Source of the DNA: Paulinella micropora
Taxonomy: Eukaryota; Cercozoa; Imbricatea; Euglyphida; Paulinellidae
DNA length: 25,000 bases
Assembly (NCBI GenBank): GCA_019918135.1
Contig: WBZZ01005971.1
Coordinates: 17,501-42,500 of the forward strand
Reading direction: 5' to 3'
In this document: piece after piece, positions 1 to 7,741 of the stretch
Numbering within the stretch: position 1 is the stretch's first letter
How the letters are laid out: each line of letters begins with the position of its first letter
Notes under the pieces: generated by a model
The model's database searches: none
The model's input: only the letters and a program-made list of their open reading frames with translations
Told to the model about the DNA's origin: nothing
Program-made: the position numbers and the translations under genes

Positions 1-35
1 GTGTGTGTTGTGTTGTGTGTTGTGTTGTGTGTTAG

Positions 36-143
36 AACTCCCTGCCCATCTTGGTGGTGGGTCTGAAGCTGGACAAAGCGGCCTTGGAGAAGGACAGAGC
101 ACACTGCCCCTCGCTCAAAGACTACGGCATAGATTCCATACAG
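36..143 (+). CDS. Probable Rab-like (RABL3-type) small GTPase, internal exon with G4 motif
   Basis: The exon is open in one frame for 36 codons. It lies between a TG-rich tract ending in an AG acceptor (34-35) and a CAG|GTCACT donor (144). The peptide begins NSLPILVVGLKLDKA, which has the hydrophobic strand plus KLD of a Ras-superfamily G4 guanine-specificity motif (xKxD; here LKLD). It ends in SLKDYGIDSIQ, as expected between G4 and the last strand of the G domain. The next exon candidates are in the same phase (0) and encode a helix ending FFEAxLHRRF, which resembles the C-terminal helix of RABL3/LIP1-type Rab-like proteins. The start of the gene, including the P-loop, lies outside the window. 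Family assignment is by recall of the family pattern, not by a search; another Rab-like GTPase is possible. Confidence 0.55.
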
Positions 144-146
144 GTC

Positions 147-175
147 ACTTACTGACTTTACTCACTTACTCACTC

Positions 176-211
<36 letters not shown>

Positions 212-244
212 GCTTACTTGCTTACTTGCTTACTTGCTTACTTG

Positions 245-280
<36 letters not shown>

Positions 281-316
281 ATTACTTACTTGCTTACTTG
301 CTTACTTACTCACTTC
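147..316. repeat. (TTAC)n microsatellite with TTGC variants, intronic
   Basis: Nearly pure tetranucleotide array ACTT/TTAC with interspersed TTGC units, starting 3 bases after the donor site of the preceding exon. It reads as open Leu-Thr-Tyr-Leu peptides in all frames, which is an artefact of the 4-base unit. Confidence 0.95.
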
Positions 317-410
317 AAATTCAGATTCCACAGTCTGCTACTGGCCTTGCCAGCAATGGGATCGTAGTAAGAAGCCTAAGAATACAACTCTTCTTTTATT
401 TCTACGACAG

Positions 411-488
411 GACCGCTTTTTCGACGCTGCGCAGACTTGGGAACGCTTACACCGTTTCTTCGAGGCCATGCTGCATCGGCGCTTCCTT
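411..488 (+). pseudogene. First copy of a duplicated RABL3-like exon, truncated by a TTAC array
   Basis: After a pyrimidine-rich stretch and a CAG acceptor (408-410) the sequence reads in phase 0 as DRFFDAAQTWERLHRFFEAM followed by LHRRFL. The second copy at 680 reads VSSFDVAQTWEGLHSFFEAV and then LHRRFL, so the two are clearly homologous. Copy 1 runs directly into a (TTAC)n array with no GT donor near its end; the first GT is around 559. It therefore looks like a broken exon duplicate, or an alternative exon whose 3' part was replaced by microsatellite expansion. Whether it is ever spliced in cannot be seen here. Confidence 0.5.
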
Positions 489-490
489 TA

Positions 491-559
<69 letters not shown>

Positions 560-590
560 GTATTTACTTACTTACTTACTTACTTACTTC

Positions 591-634
<44 letters not shown>

Positions 635-664
635 CACTTACTTCATGTACTTTCTTAACTTACT
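488..664. repeat. (TTAC)n microsatellite, second array
   Basis: Long TTAC array interrupted by short CTTCACTTAC variants. It sits between the two copies of the duplicated exon and has the same unit and strand as the array at 147-316, so the two arrays bracket exon copy 1. Confidence 0.95.
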
Positions 665-679
665 GACTTGCTAACTTAG

Positions 680-820
680 GTGAGTTCTTTCGACGTGGCG
701 CAGACCTGGGAGGGCTTACACAGCTTCTTCGAGGCGGTACTGCACCGTCGCTTCCTGGACGCGTCCTCAGCTGCGACCCCAACGTCCTCACCCTTGCTCG
801 ACCGCTCACTACACCGCTCA
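680..820 (+). CDS. RABL3-like C-terminal helix exon, second copy
   Basis: Preceded by a branch-point-like CTAAC and an AG acceptor (678-679). In phase 0 it reads V-S-S-F-D-V-A-Q-T-W then EGLHSFFEAVLHRRFLDASS, followed by a Ser/Thr/Pro-rich stretch. The amphipathic helix ending in FF-x5-HRRF resembles the last helix of RABL3/LIP1-type GTPases, which lack C-terminal prenylation cysteines. The end is uncertain: CTCA|GTGGAT at 820/821 is the best-placed donor. This copy is longer than the one at 411-488 and keeps an open frame past the helix, so it is the more likely functional exon. The acceptor is fused to a perfect donor consensus (AG|GTGAGT), which is reported as a finding. Confidence 0.5.
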
Positions 821-841
821 GTGGATTGCACGGTGCCCCTT

Positions 842-906
842 CACCCCCCCCCCCCCTTTCTATCTATCTATCTATCTATCTATCTCTCTCTCTCTCTCTT
901 CTCTCA

Positions 907-951
<45 letters not shown>

Positions 952-997
952 CTACCTACCTACCTACCTACCTATCTACCTATCTACCTACCCCAAA
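842..997. repeat. Compound microsatellite: poly-C, (TCTA)n, (TC)n, (TACC)n
   Basis: A run of C at about 844-856 passes into TCTA units, then a long TC tract, then TACC/TATC units. It lies in the probable intron after the exon at 680-820. Confidence 0.95.
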
Positions 998-1029
998 ATG
1001 AGACGTAACAGAGTGCAATAAGACCCTTT

Positions 1030-1092
1030 ATGTATGTATGTATGTATGTATATACATGTATATGTTCTTATGTATGTGTATGTATGTATATG
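1030..1092. repeat. (TATG)n microsatellite
   Basis: TATG/TGTA units with a few substitutions, directly upstream of the pyrimidine-poor acceptor GGTCTGCAG at 1092-1100. Confidence 0.9.
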
Positions 1093-1100
1093 GTCTGCAG

Positions 1101-1195
1101 TCCCAGCCGTCCCAAATTCACGAGCCGCAGGCGTTTCCACACCAGCTGCCTGAAAAAGAGCCCCCCGGCGCCCACCAGCAACACCAGCCACCTGT
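1101..1195 (+). CDS. Candidate exon, Gln/Pro-rich, unrecognised
   Basis: Begins after a CTGCAG acceptor. In phase 0 it reads SQPSQIHEPQAFPHQLPEKE and continues Gln/His/Pro-rich to a possible donor CAC|GTGCTA near 1194. The base composition is unlike the flanking microsatellites, and the segment sits between two simple-sequence blocks, as the better-supported exons do. No domain is recognised. It could be part of the C-terminal tail of the Rab-like gene, or a chance open stretch. The alternative frame (containing SRRRFHTS) is also open. Confidence 0.3.
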
Positions 1196-1196
1196 C

Positions 1197-1745
1197 ACGT
1201 GCTACTGCCTCACTGCTGCCTTTTTGTCCCACCTACTGCCTTTTTGTCACATCTACTGCCTCCCTAGTGCCTTTTTGTTCTACCTGCCGTATTGTCCCAC
1301 ATACTGCTCCACTACTGCCTTCTTGTCACATCTACTTCCTCACAACTGCCTTATTGTCGATCTACTCCCTCACTGCTGCGCCTTGTTGTACCAACTACTG
1401 CCTCACTACTGCCTTTTCCTTTTCCCCCATCTACTGCCTCACTACTGTCTTTTGTCCCATATACTGCCTTTCTACCACCATGTTATCCCACTTCCTCTTT
1501 ACTTCCTTATTGTCCCGCCTACTGCTCCACTACTGCCTTATTGTCCTATCTACTGTCTCACTACTAGCTTGTAGTCCATCTACTGCCTCTCTGCCGCCTT
1601 ACTGCCTCTTTGCTGCCTTATTGTTCCATTCATTGGCGCCTTCACTACTGCCTTATTGTTTACTGAGTCGCTACTGCCTCTCTACTGCCTTATTTGTCCC
1701 ACCTACTGCCTCTTTACTGCCTTCTTGTCCCATCTGCTGCCTTGT
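1197..1745. repeat. ~20-bp minisatellite, consensus near CTACTGCCTTATTGTCCCAT
   Basis: Roughly two dozen degenerate units of about 20-22 bp built on CTACTGCCT followed by TTTGTC(C/A)CA. Units vary by substitution and by loss of half-units. All three + frames stay largely open because the unit contains no stops. I treat the block as intronic minisatellite rather than coding. Confidence 0.85.
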
Positions 1746-1777
1746 TCTTCCTTGCTCGTCCCCTTCTTCAGCTGCAG

Positions 1778-2329
1778 GGCATGTCGGGCGCTGCTTGGCC
1801 GTCCTATGCGCACCGTCGCCAGGCGCACAACACTTCGCCCTCGCAGGCGCAGCGCAGCCGCTCAGGCATCGTGTTCGGCAACGCGCGCTACTCAGTCGAC
1901 CTGCAGCCCTCCTCCTCCTCCACCCCCTCCTCCTCCCCCTCCTTCATTCCCTCTTCCTTCCACCCCGCCCAACACTCAGCCTCCTCCTCTTACCACCTCC
2001 CCTCCTCCTCCCACCCTACCACAGATACGGACGAAAAAGGCAATAGATTCGACCTAAAAGGCCATCAGCTGGCGTCCAGCCCTGCAGGATGGCCGGCCCG
2101 CCCCTCCACCTTACTGCGCCGGCCCGTCGCCTTCAGCAGCGGCAATACAGCAAATTTGCCGCTGGACCCGGAGTATTTAGCCGGCCGGATCGACAGTCCG
2201 GACAACCACGTGCCCGCGGCGGGTCGCGTGGACCAGCAGCACGCTGAGCAGGCAGGCCATGGACAGACCGGCCGGAATATCTTGTCGCTGCGCCTTGACT
2301 TAGAAGGCCCCATCGTGTTCCACACTTGA
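1778..2329 (+). CDS. Candidate 3'-terminal exon of the Rab-like gene, low-complexity tail
   Basis: The acceptor is CTTCTTCAGCTGCAG|GG (AG at 1776-1777; an alternative AG is at 1770-1771). The frame starts GMSGAAWPSYAHRRQAHNTS, passes through RSGIVFGNARYSVDLQ and a Ser/Pro-rich stretch, and stays open to TGA at 2327-2329. The GC-rich, non-repetitive start differs sharply from the upstream minisatellite. A further intron is possible: a (C)CTACCACAG acceptor occurs before 2024. No domain is recognised. Membership of the same gene rests only on strand, order and splice-site logic. Confidence 0.35.
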   Translation, partial: GMSGAAWPSYAHRRQAHNTSPSQAQRSRSGIVFGNARYSVDLQPSSSSTPSSSPSFIPSSFHPAQHSASSSYHLPSSSHPTTDTDEKGNRFDLKGHQLASSPAGWPARPSTLLRRPVAFSSGNTANLPLDPEYLAGRIDSPDNHVPAAGRVDQQHAEQAGHGQTGRNILSLRLDLEGPIVFHT

Positions 2330-2344
2330 CCATTGTGCTGTGCG

Positions 2345-2426
2345 GAGTAGATAAGTACATAGGTGGATAGGTGGATAGGTGGCCCATGGATATAGATGGA
2401 TAGATAGGAGTGTAGACAGGTAGATG

Positions 2427-2480
<54 letters not shown>

Positions 2481-2543
2481 CAGACAGAGAGACAGACAGA
2501 GAGACAGACAGATAGGTAGGTAGGTAGGTAGGTAGGTAGGTAG
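2345..2543. repeat. GATA/GACA/GGTA microsatellite at the left border of element P
   Basis: Degenerate GGATA units pass into (GATA)n at about 2425-2478, then GACAGACAGAGA units, then (GGTA)n ending at 2543. The 3' LTR of P begins three bases later. A GGTA/GATA array in mirror order follows the other end of P at 13402, so P seems to sit inside one satellite block. Confidence 0.9.
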
Positions 2544-2546
2544 CGT

Positions 2547-2822
2547 TGTACATTAAGAGGTTGCCGGGGGAGGGGTTCCCATTCTGTACTTCAGACACTT
2601 AGTCTTTATTAAGACAGAAGGAAACTGAACCAGACACGGGCTCAATCAAATTAAACTAACTACCCGCCTAAACTTAAATAAAGGAAATACAACTGAGTAT
2701 AAAAGGTAAAGCAATGATCAGTCCTATGAAGGAACTGACTGCCACCAGTACCAGAACTATTAATAACTATGTAAAACATGTATAGGCCGATATGACCAAA
2801 TACTATATTAATAAAATTGTCA
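2547..2822 (-). repeat. Element P 3' LTR
   Basis: Begins TGTACATTAAG and ends AATTGTCA on the + strand. It matches 13133-13401 over its whole length, with about 13 substitutions plus a 9-bp and smaller indels by hand count (about 95% identity). An AATAAAG polyadenylation-type signal lies on the - strand near 2605-2615. The 3' LTR assignment follows from the polypurine tract just inside it. Confidence 0.8.
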
Positions 2823-2832
2823 CGGGCCATGG

Positions 2833-2840
2833 CTCCCCCT
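2833..2840 (-). other. Polypurine tract of element P
   Basis: AGGGGGAG on the - strand, ten bases from the inner edge of the 3' LTR. The same octamer abuts the 3' LTRs at 21773 and 22305. The ten-base gap is unusual; either the LTR edge is slightly misplaced or a few bases were gained. Confidence 0.55.
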
Positions 2841-2949
2841 ATTTAGGAATAGCGGCCGATATGAGCCAACTTGAATATAGTAAATGTCATAAAGCCAAAC
2901 AACAGCCAAACAAGTTAATTAATAAAATATGGTCACAACTCAAACAGCA

Positions 2950-2953
2950 ACAC
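2950..2953. other. Target-site duplication of element Q, left copy
   Basis: ACAC immediately before the LTR start TGTTAC. The matching ACAC is at 11344-11347. Confidence 0.75.
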
Positions 2954-3200
2954 TGTTACAATCCCCGAAGATAGCTCAATAAAAAGTCGGTAATACAACC
3001 AGACACAAATCCCCAAAAGAGAATGATGTCTCGTTATATTAGCTCAGTGAAGCCGAAAAGAAAACGGCAACAGACCAAGGTTAAAATGGCATTAGGTCAA
3101 ATCCGGCCAAACGATATTGAAAATAATGGGAAAAAACTAGGTGCACCTGACACCAGAAAAATGATACTTTTTACCGGCTATCCGGTGGGTGATGCCTACA
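2954..3200 (-). repeat. Element Q 3' LTR (247 bp)
   Basis: + strand sequence begins TGTTACAATCCCC and ends GATGCCTACA, giving TG...CA ends. It is the same length as 11097-11343 and differs from it at four bases by hand alignment (a G/A near 3047, two within the TGA/GGG triplet near 3164, and a C/A near 3185). Confidence 0.9.
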
Positions 3201-3213
3201 GTACCCCTTCCCG
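3201..3213 (-). other. Polypurine tract of element Q
   Basis: Reading -, CGGGAAGGGGTAC ends exactly at the first base of the 3' LTR. A purine-rich stretch is expected here as primer for plus-strand DNA synthesis, and it fixes the orientation of the element. Confidence 0.75.
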
Positions 3214-3601
3214 TTTTTATGACGGAAATATGCAATATTTTCGTCATATAATTGCTGATTTCTTTTCTGCACAAACGCTACGGGGTGTCGCAACTAAGTG
3301 CATTAACCCACGGATAGACGGTGCAGTGGATATATAAAACGCATACGCCAGACACGAGTCAACTATAAATCTCCAGCCTCGTTTTTGTAAATAAAAACTC
3401 CTCCTTCCACACTTGTTGTCCCCCCCGTAACTTAATTCTGATGCAGTATGTCAAGAACAAATAGTATTACTATTGCAATAAAAGCAGCGTTATAATTTTT
3501 CTCCTTCTCCAAAAACACTTCCGATCAGTAAATACATTGTCTTTTAATAACATACCCTTGTATTCAATCGGTTACCTTAATATAATACTAGGGGGCCAGA
3601 C

Positions 3602-3904
3602 CTAATAACTATATCCAAAGCCGGGGTGAGTGAGCCCGACCATGCGATATGCCGACACAAGTAGAGACGGACCGTGCTGGTATGACGATATTAAGTATAT
3701 CCAAAGAAAAAAATTTAATATGTCTACTATGAGAACATTTTTTGAGAACATCACCCTGGATACTTGAAGCAGGGTCGTACCAGGAACACCATCGCTAAAC
3801 TCACAAGCGATCCCCTTATACGGTGTCGTATCCATTTGCCGATTGACCCTCGCACTCATATTTTTCGATAAAAATGCCAAGTAACAACAATGGTATAAAA
3901 ACAT
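3602..3904 (-). CDS. Unrecognised 100-residue ORF downstream of the Q integrase, one possible membrane segment
   Basis: ATG at 3902-3904, same strand as the Q genes, lying between the integrase stop and the 3' LTR, where some LTR elements carry an extra or env-like gene. The N-terminus is hydrophobic (MFLYHCCYLAFL). A second hydrophobic stretch, NVLIVDILNFFLWIYLISSY, at about residues 55-75 could span a membrane. No family is recognised and there is no clear cleavage or fusion motif. Length alone is near chance for AT-rich DNA, so it may be spurious. The remaining 3' region (3214-3601) shows nothing coding. Confidence 0.25.
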   Translation of the reverse strand: MFLYHCCYLAFLSKNMSARVNRQMDTTPYKGIACEFSDGVPGTTLLQVSRVMFSKNVLIVDILNFFLWIYLISSYQHGPSLLVSAYRMVGLTHPGFGYSY

Positions 3905-3995
3905 TTTAATAAGACATGATCTGACATGTGCACTATGAGATTAATCCACATGCAGCTTTCAATGTCCGACGCGTGATAAAAGAAAAAAATGTCAC

Positions 3996-6053
3996 TTACT
4001 GCCTTCGTCGCCTTGCGCGAACCCCTTTGCCAGGTGGCGGGCCGCCAACAAAAGTCAAGTCAAACTTCGACTCCTCCAGAATGTCCCATATTTTGTTAGG
4101 GATGGCGCCCAAAGATAAGTCAAAAGGAATGTCAAGCACTCCTCTAGGCAGTGACTGAATAGTCCACGCAGTGTGGTCTTTGTCTCGAAGGGTAATAGTA
4201 TCATCCCATGTCTCGAGATTTTTCGCGTCTTTGTACATCGGTAAATATTGTCTAGCTTTTGGATCCTCAACAGTGTCCATGCTTCTCCAAAAATGGAGTA
4301 CCGGTTGTATCGTTTTTGCTGCTAAGGATCTCTTCGATGTCCGTGCTGCCCGTGTAGTCTGCGGGACCGCCACAGCTCGCATGAGATAAAGATCTGAGAG
4401 AGTGTCATCAGCAACATGAGATTCTGCCGGTCTCAACAGATAAAAAGCGTCTCGGACCCACTTGATGGCCGCAATCGCCTCTCCTTCCTTCCATCGCACA
4501 TGGCGAATGTCCACATTACCCGCGTTCGGGTTAGTGTCCTTCTCCCCTCCTCCTCCATGGACATCCGTCGCTCGCGTCGACCTTGCCACCTTCCTCGGTT
4601 GGTCGAAGATGAGATCGTTTTGCGCTCTCCTCCTCTGCGCCTCCGTCAACTTCTCCTTCGTACCGCCGCGGACTATGGGGGCTTTAGACTGAGTCCCCGC
4701 CGCGCTTTTGCGGTTTGAGTCTTCCTTACTCTCCTTCTCTGTCTCCTCCTTCTCCGTGACAGGTGCCCGATAGGCATTCTCCTCCTCTAAGGTATCCTCC
4801 TTCTGTATAGGCGGTACCTCTTTGAAGTCCTCCTTCATCCGTTTCAACGCCTCCTCAACGGATTCATCCTCAAGTAAGAAGGGGTCATATTTGATCAGCC
4901 TTCGAACATTCACAATCTGCACCTTCCCTCTACCCCTGATCTTATAATTCAGAGGTCCCATCTGTTCCATGATCTGGTATGGTCCTTTCCAGTGGGTAAA
5001 CAGCTTAGAGCTAACCCCCTTAGGGACTTGAGGATGGTACAAGAGTACAATATCCCCAACCTGGAAACGGACTTGATCTAAGTGCGCTTGTCGCACTCCT
5101 TGTGCGTCAGTCTTTCTGCGCTCCGCCTCCCTGTGCGCCGCAACTATTTGTTCCGCCTCCATCTTCGCTCTTAGTCTCATCCCGAACAACTCATCCTCAT
5201 CTGCCCAAGTGTCTTTTGGATGCAGAAGTGAGGTTGGGATATTAGGCTCTCGGCCGTAAACCAATTGATATGGCGAGACTGAGCTCCTGGCTCCTCCTAA
5301 TGCCGATGAGGGTAGACAGTTCATTGCAAAGGCAAATGAAGGTGCTGCCTCCACCCAGGCTCTCTGATTCTCCTTCTTCATACAGTACATCTTAAGCGAG
5401 GCTTTGAGAGGTCTATGTACCCGCTCGATCTTGCCATTCGCTCTCGGGTTATAGGCAGTAACATATTGCCATTTCATCCCGTAGTACTTAGATAGTCTGT
5501 CGATGACTTCATTATTAAAGTCAGAACCTCGATCAGAACATATCTTTCTAGGCACTCCGATCTGCGAGACGATCCTATCGATCAGAGCCTCCGCAGTTGT
5601 CTTGCCTGTAGCGTCCTTAACAGGAACAACCCAGACATAATTGGTGGCTCGATCTATTGCGGTAAGAAGGTATCTGTACCCTTCTGCCGATTCGGGGAAA
5701 GGTCCCACATGATCGATGTGTAAAAATTCAAACATCCCGGCGTGTAACGGGAATGTACCGATCAGGCCAAAGTTCGCCTTCAGCTGTGTCTTTGTGGTTT
5801 TGCATGGGATGCATGCGTCCACTTCCCTGTCTATGTCCTCCTTCATCCCTTTCCACCAAAATCGCCTCGCTATGAACCAATGAGTTCTTTGTCGACCCGG
5901 ATGTGCCAGTAAGGGGCAGTTATGGGCTGCGACATATATAAAGCGCCTCAACTTCTCTGGTACCCAGAGAGTCCATTTGTCAGGCTGTGATGCAAATTTG
6001 CCATGCTGGCCCTTGTACCACAATAGCCCATCTCTCCACGCCATCTCCTTCAT
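3996..6053 (-). CDS. Ty3-type integrase with GPY/F module and long C-terminal extension
   Basis: 685 residues from the ATG at 6051-6053. The enzyme would join element DNA ends to host DNA in the nucleus. The zinc-binding module has H44, H51, C81 and C84. The RNase-H-fold core carries D114 (HIDHVGPFP), D174 (CSDRGSDF) and E210 (NGKIERVH), with D and E separated by 35 residues as in the family. A GPY/F module follows (HWKGPYQI, residues 354-361; VNVRRLIKYDPF near 380). Residues ~400-685 are an acidic/Lys-rich linker plus a ~180-residue segment I do not recognise, ending in the basic tail KGVRARRRRQ, a possible nuclear localisation signal. The same frame is open upstream of the ATG only to TAG at 6066-6068, and the segment before that stop reads like integrase linker, so the ATG may not be the ancestral start. 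Confidence 0.9.
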   Translation of the reverse strand: MKEMAWRDGLLWYKGQHGKFASQPDKWTLWVPEKLRRFIYVAAHNCPLLAHPGRQRTHWFIARRFWWKGMKEDIDREVDACIPCKTTKTQLKANFGLIGTFPLHAGMFEFLHIDHVGPFPESAEGYRYLLTAIDRATNYVWVVPVKDATGKTTAEALIDRIVSQIGVPRKICSDRGSDFNNEVIDRLSKYYGMKWQYVTAYNPRANGKIERVHRPLKASLKMYCMKKENQRAWVEAAPSFAFAMNCLPSSALGGARSSVSPYQLVYGREPNIPTSLLHPKDTWADEDELFGMRLRAKMEAEQIVAAHREAERRKTDAQGVRQAHLDQVRFQVGDIVLLYHPQVPKGVSSKLFTHWKGPYQIMEQMGPLNYKIRGRGKVQIVNVRRLIKYDPFLLEDESVEEALKRMKEDFKEVPPIQKEDTLEEENAYRAPVTEKEETEKESKEDSNRKSAAGTQSKAPIVRGGTKEKLTEAQRRRAQNDLIFDQPRKVARSTRATDVHGGGGEKDTNPNAGNVDIRHVRWKEGEAIAAIKWVRDAFYLLRPAESHVADDTLSDLYLMRAVAVPQTTRAARTSKRSLAAKTIQPVLHFWRSMDTVEDPKARQYLPMYKDAKNLETWDDTITLRDKDHTAWTIQSLPRGVLDIPFDLSLGAIPNKIWDILEESKFDLTFVGGPPPGKGVRARRRRQ

Positions 6054-6106
6054 CTGATCTTTGATCTATGGAGTCTTTTTAAGCTCATTAGGGTTCTTGT
6101 ATAACG

Positions 6107-7663
6107 TTATGAGGTGTAGAAACCATCAAAGCATGTGAAAGCTTGAGGTATCAATTTCAACTTGTCCTGGGCTCTGAGCTTTTGCTTGTATGCACTGCTC
6201 TGCTCCCGAGACCCGAGTCGACAAGCCACCACTAACTGTTGCTTGCGAGAAGGAACAGGTATAGGATGATCAATAAGCCGGTCACTTATCTCCTGTGCCC
6301 AGATCGCCTTCTCATTGTATGGCAGAATGACAGTATACGGCTTGTTACTCTCAAATAGAGTCCGTAGACACTTTTTCACTTCAGTTAATGAGCGCGGCCA
6401 GGTAGGCACATCGCCCCAAAAGTTCGTGATAAAAGTTTTAATGTCATCCGCTGGAGTATCGGGGATACGCCCCTTCCTCCTTGGCACAAACGCCTCTCTC
6501 TTCTCATCTGACACCTTCGCATGGTAACAGTAGCCATTAGTAATATGGACATCTGCCCCGCCACCTTCTGCGAATCTGGCCAACGACGGGCACTGTTTCG
6601 CAACACATATTATCTCCTCATTACGCGCTACGACTAAGTCATCAATAGACTTTCTGTCCCATGCGGGAATCGTAACCGTATACGCCTGCATCTCCGTCTC
6701 CCAATTGTCGGTCCAGGTCAGTTCCTCCGGCACTGTGACATAGGGGTGTACATAGGCTTCAGTTGCCTCATGTACGAAGGCCAACTTTTTCCTCTCCGTT
6801 GCTAGACTCAGCTCAAAAGCCTCGTATGAGTCAGTAGCAGTCATCGGATTAATATCCTCCTCCTCTCCATTCTTCACTCCATAAATCACCCGCCGTGCGG
6901 CGCAATCGATCACAGCCCCCATCGTAGCCAATTGGTCATACGACAGCAGGATTGAACCGTGGTAATCGGGGACAACATAGAGGTCCGCACGATATACTCG
7001 ACCGGATTTCAATTTGAAAATTAATGTGACGATGCCCGTAATTTCCGTACGGCTGCCTACCCCTTTTAGGGTCCCCTTTGTTTTTCTAATGTTTTTGTCC
7101 ACCCATGTCCGGTGACTATTCAAAAACTTCTGGCCGACAATATTAATATTCGCCATCGTATCATTACCAACTTTTAATGTGGTTTGTAAAGTTTCACAAA
7201 AGAGGTCAGTGTAGCATAGCGCGTCTGGTCTATGTAAACTAGCCGCTAGCACATGAATTTTTCGTTCTAGGGTTTTGAGTCTAAGCTCAAGTTCCTTGTC
7301 CTCTTCTCGTTCTCCCCCCTTTTCCGCCAACTTAATTTCTTGAGTCTCCGGGGCTTCCGGTATCTCGAGTGTCTTTTGGACAGAGTCTGGTACACCGAGT
7401 GTACTCGTGTCTATAGCAGAGACTATTGAGTCCTTTGGCGGGGGTACGGTCCGCTGCCTCTTCGTAGGAGAAGACCTAGCCTTTGGTTTCGGCTTCCTCT
7501 CCTCCATCGCCTTCTTCGCCTTCCTATTCGCATCATTTATCATATTAGCTCTCGAAGGATGAACTAGCAAGTGCTTACCTTGAGGCTTGTGAGGCTGTGT
7601 GCCTTCACCTTCACGTCTGGGAGGAACGGAACCGTTCGTATCCTGTTCATCAACAGTAGGCAT
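6107..7663 (-). CDS. Protease-like and integrase-linker polyprotein segment, RT absent
   Basis: 518 residues from the ATG at 7661-7663, in the same frame as gag and open back to the gag UGA. Residues ~60-100 are Lys/Pro-rich. A retropepsin-like core is suggested by VGNDTMANINIVGQKF (D168), followed by a segment near 230-250 containing LYVVPDYHGSILLSYDQL, as in Ty3 proteases. The catalytic triplet is DTM rather than DTG/DSG. After about residue 300 the protein resembles the linker that normally follows RNase H and precedes the integrase zinc module. No RT palm motifs or RNase H motifs occur between. The frame ends in TAA at 6107-6109 and the integrase frame is offset, so the two are separated by a frameshift and a stop. 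Confidence 0.6.
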   Translation of the reverse strand: MPTVDEQDTNGSVPPRREGEGTQPHKPQGKHLLVHPSRANMINDANRKAKKAMEERKPKPKARSSPTKRQRTVPPPKDSIVSAIDTSTLGVPDSVQKTLEIPEAPETQEIKLAEKGGEREEDKELELRLKTLERKIHVLAASLHRPDALCYTDLFCETLQTTLKVGNDTMANINIVGQKFLNSHRTWVDKNIRKTKGTLKGVGSRTEITGIVTLIFKLKSGRVYRADLYVVPDYHGSILLSYDQLATMGAVIDCAARRVIYGVKNGEEEDINPMTATDSYEAFELSLATERKKLAFVHEATEAYVHPYVTVPEELTWTDNWETEMQAYTVTIPAWDRKSIDDLVVARNEEIICVAKQCPSLARFAEGGGADVHITNGYCYHAKVSDEKREAFVPRRKGRIPDTPADDIKTFITNFWGDVPTWPRSLTEVKKCLRTLFESNKPYTVILPYNEKAIWAQEISDRLIDHPIPVPSRKQQLVVACRLGSREQSSAYKQKLRAQDKLKLIPQAFTCFDGFYTS

Positions 7664-7735
7664 AACTGTGACTGTCGGATTAAAAAGAACAGTTTTTATC
7701 TCCTTCTCTCTCTTCTTTTCCTCTCTCTTCTCCTC

Positions 7736-7741
7736 CCGTCA
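7736..7741 (-). promoter_or_regulatory. UGA-CGG stop-codon context between gag and protease (candidate readthrough site)
   Basis: The gag frame ends GTA GAC TGA CGG GAG. The same frame then continues without another stop through 24 codons to the ATG at 7663 and on to 6107. UGA followed by CGG is an established leaky-stop context in plant RNA viruses such as tobraviruses and furoviruses. A 6-bp inverted repeat AACTGT/ACAGTT lies about 50 nt downstream on the - strand. Recoding is inferred; a plain nonsense mutation is the alternative. Confidence 0.45.

Noticed and set aside
5..674. Several overlapping open frames encoding Leu-Thr-Tyr-Leu repeats
   Set aside because: They are the translation of the (TTAC)n arrays in every frame; a stop-free tetranucleotide unit gives long frames without coding function.
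1030..2046. 338-codon + strand open frame
   Set aside because: It runs through the (TATG)n tract and the ~20-bp minisatellite, both stop-free repeats. Only short non-repetitive parts are kept as exon candidates in other frames.
3023..3337. Basic + strand frame starting MMSRYISSVKPKRKRQ, found again at 11166-11435
   Set aside because: Both copies lie antisense in the two LTRs of element Q and diverge as soon as the LTR ends, so the frame is not a conserved gene.
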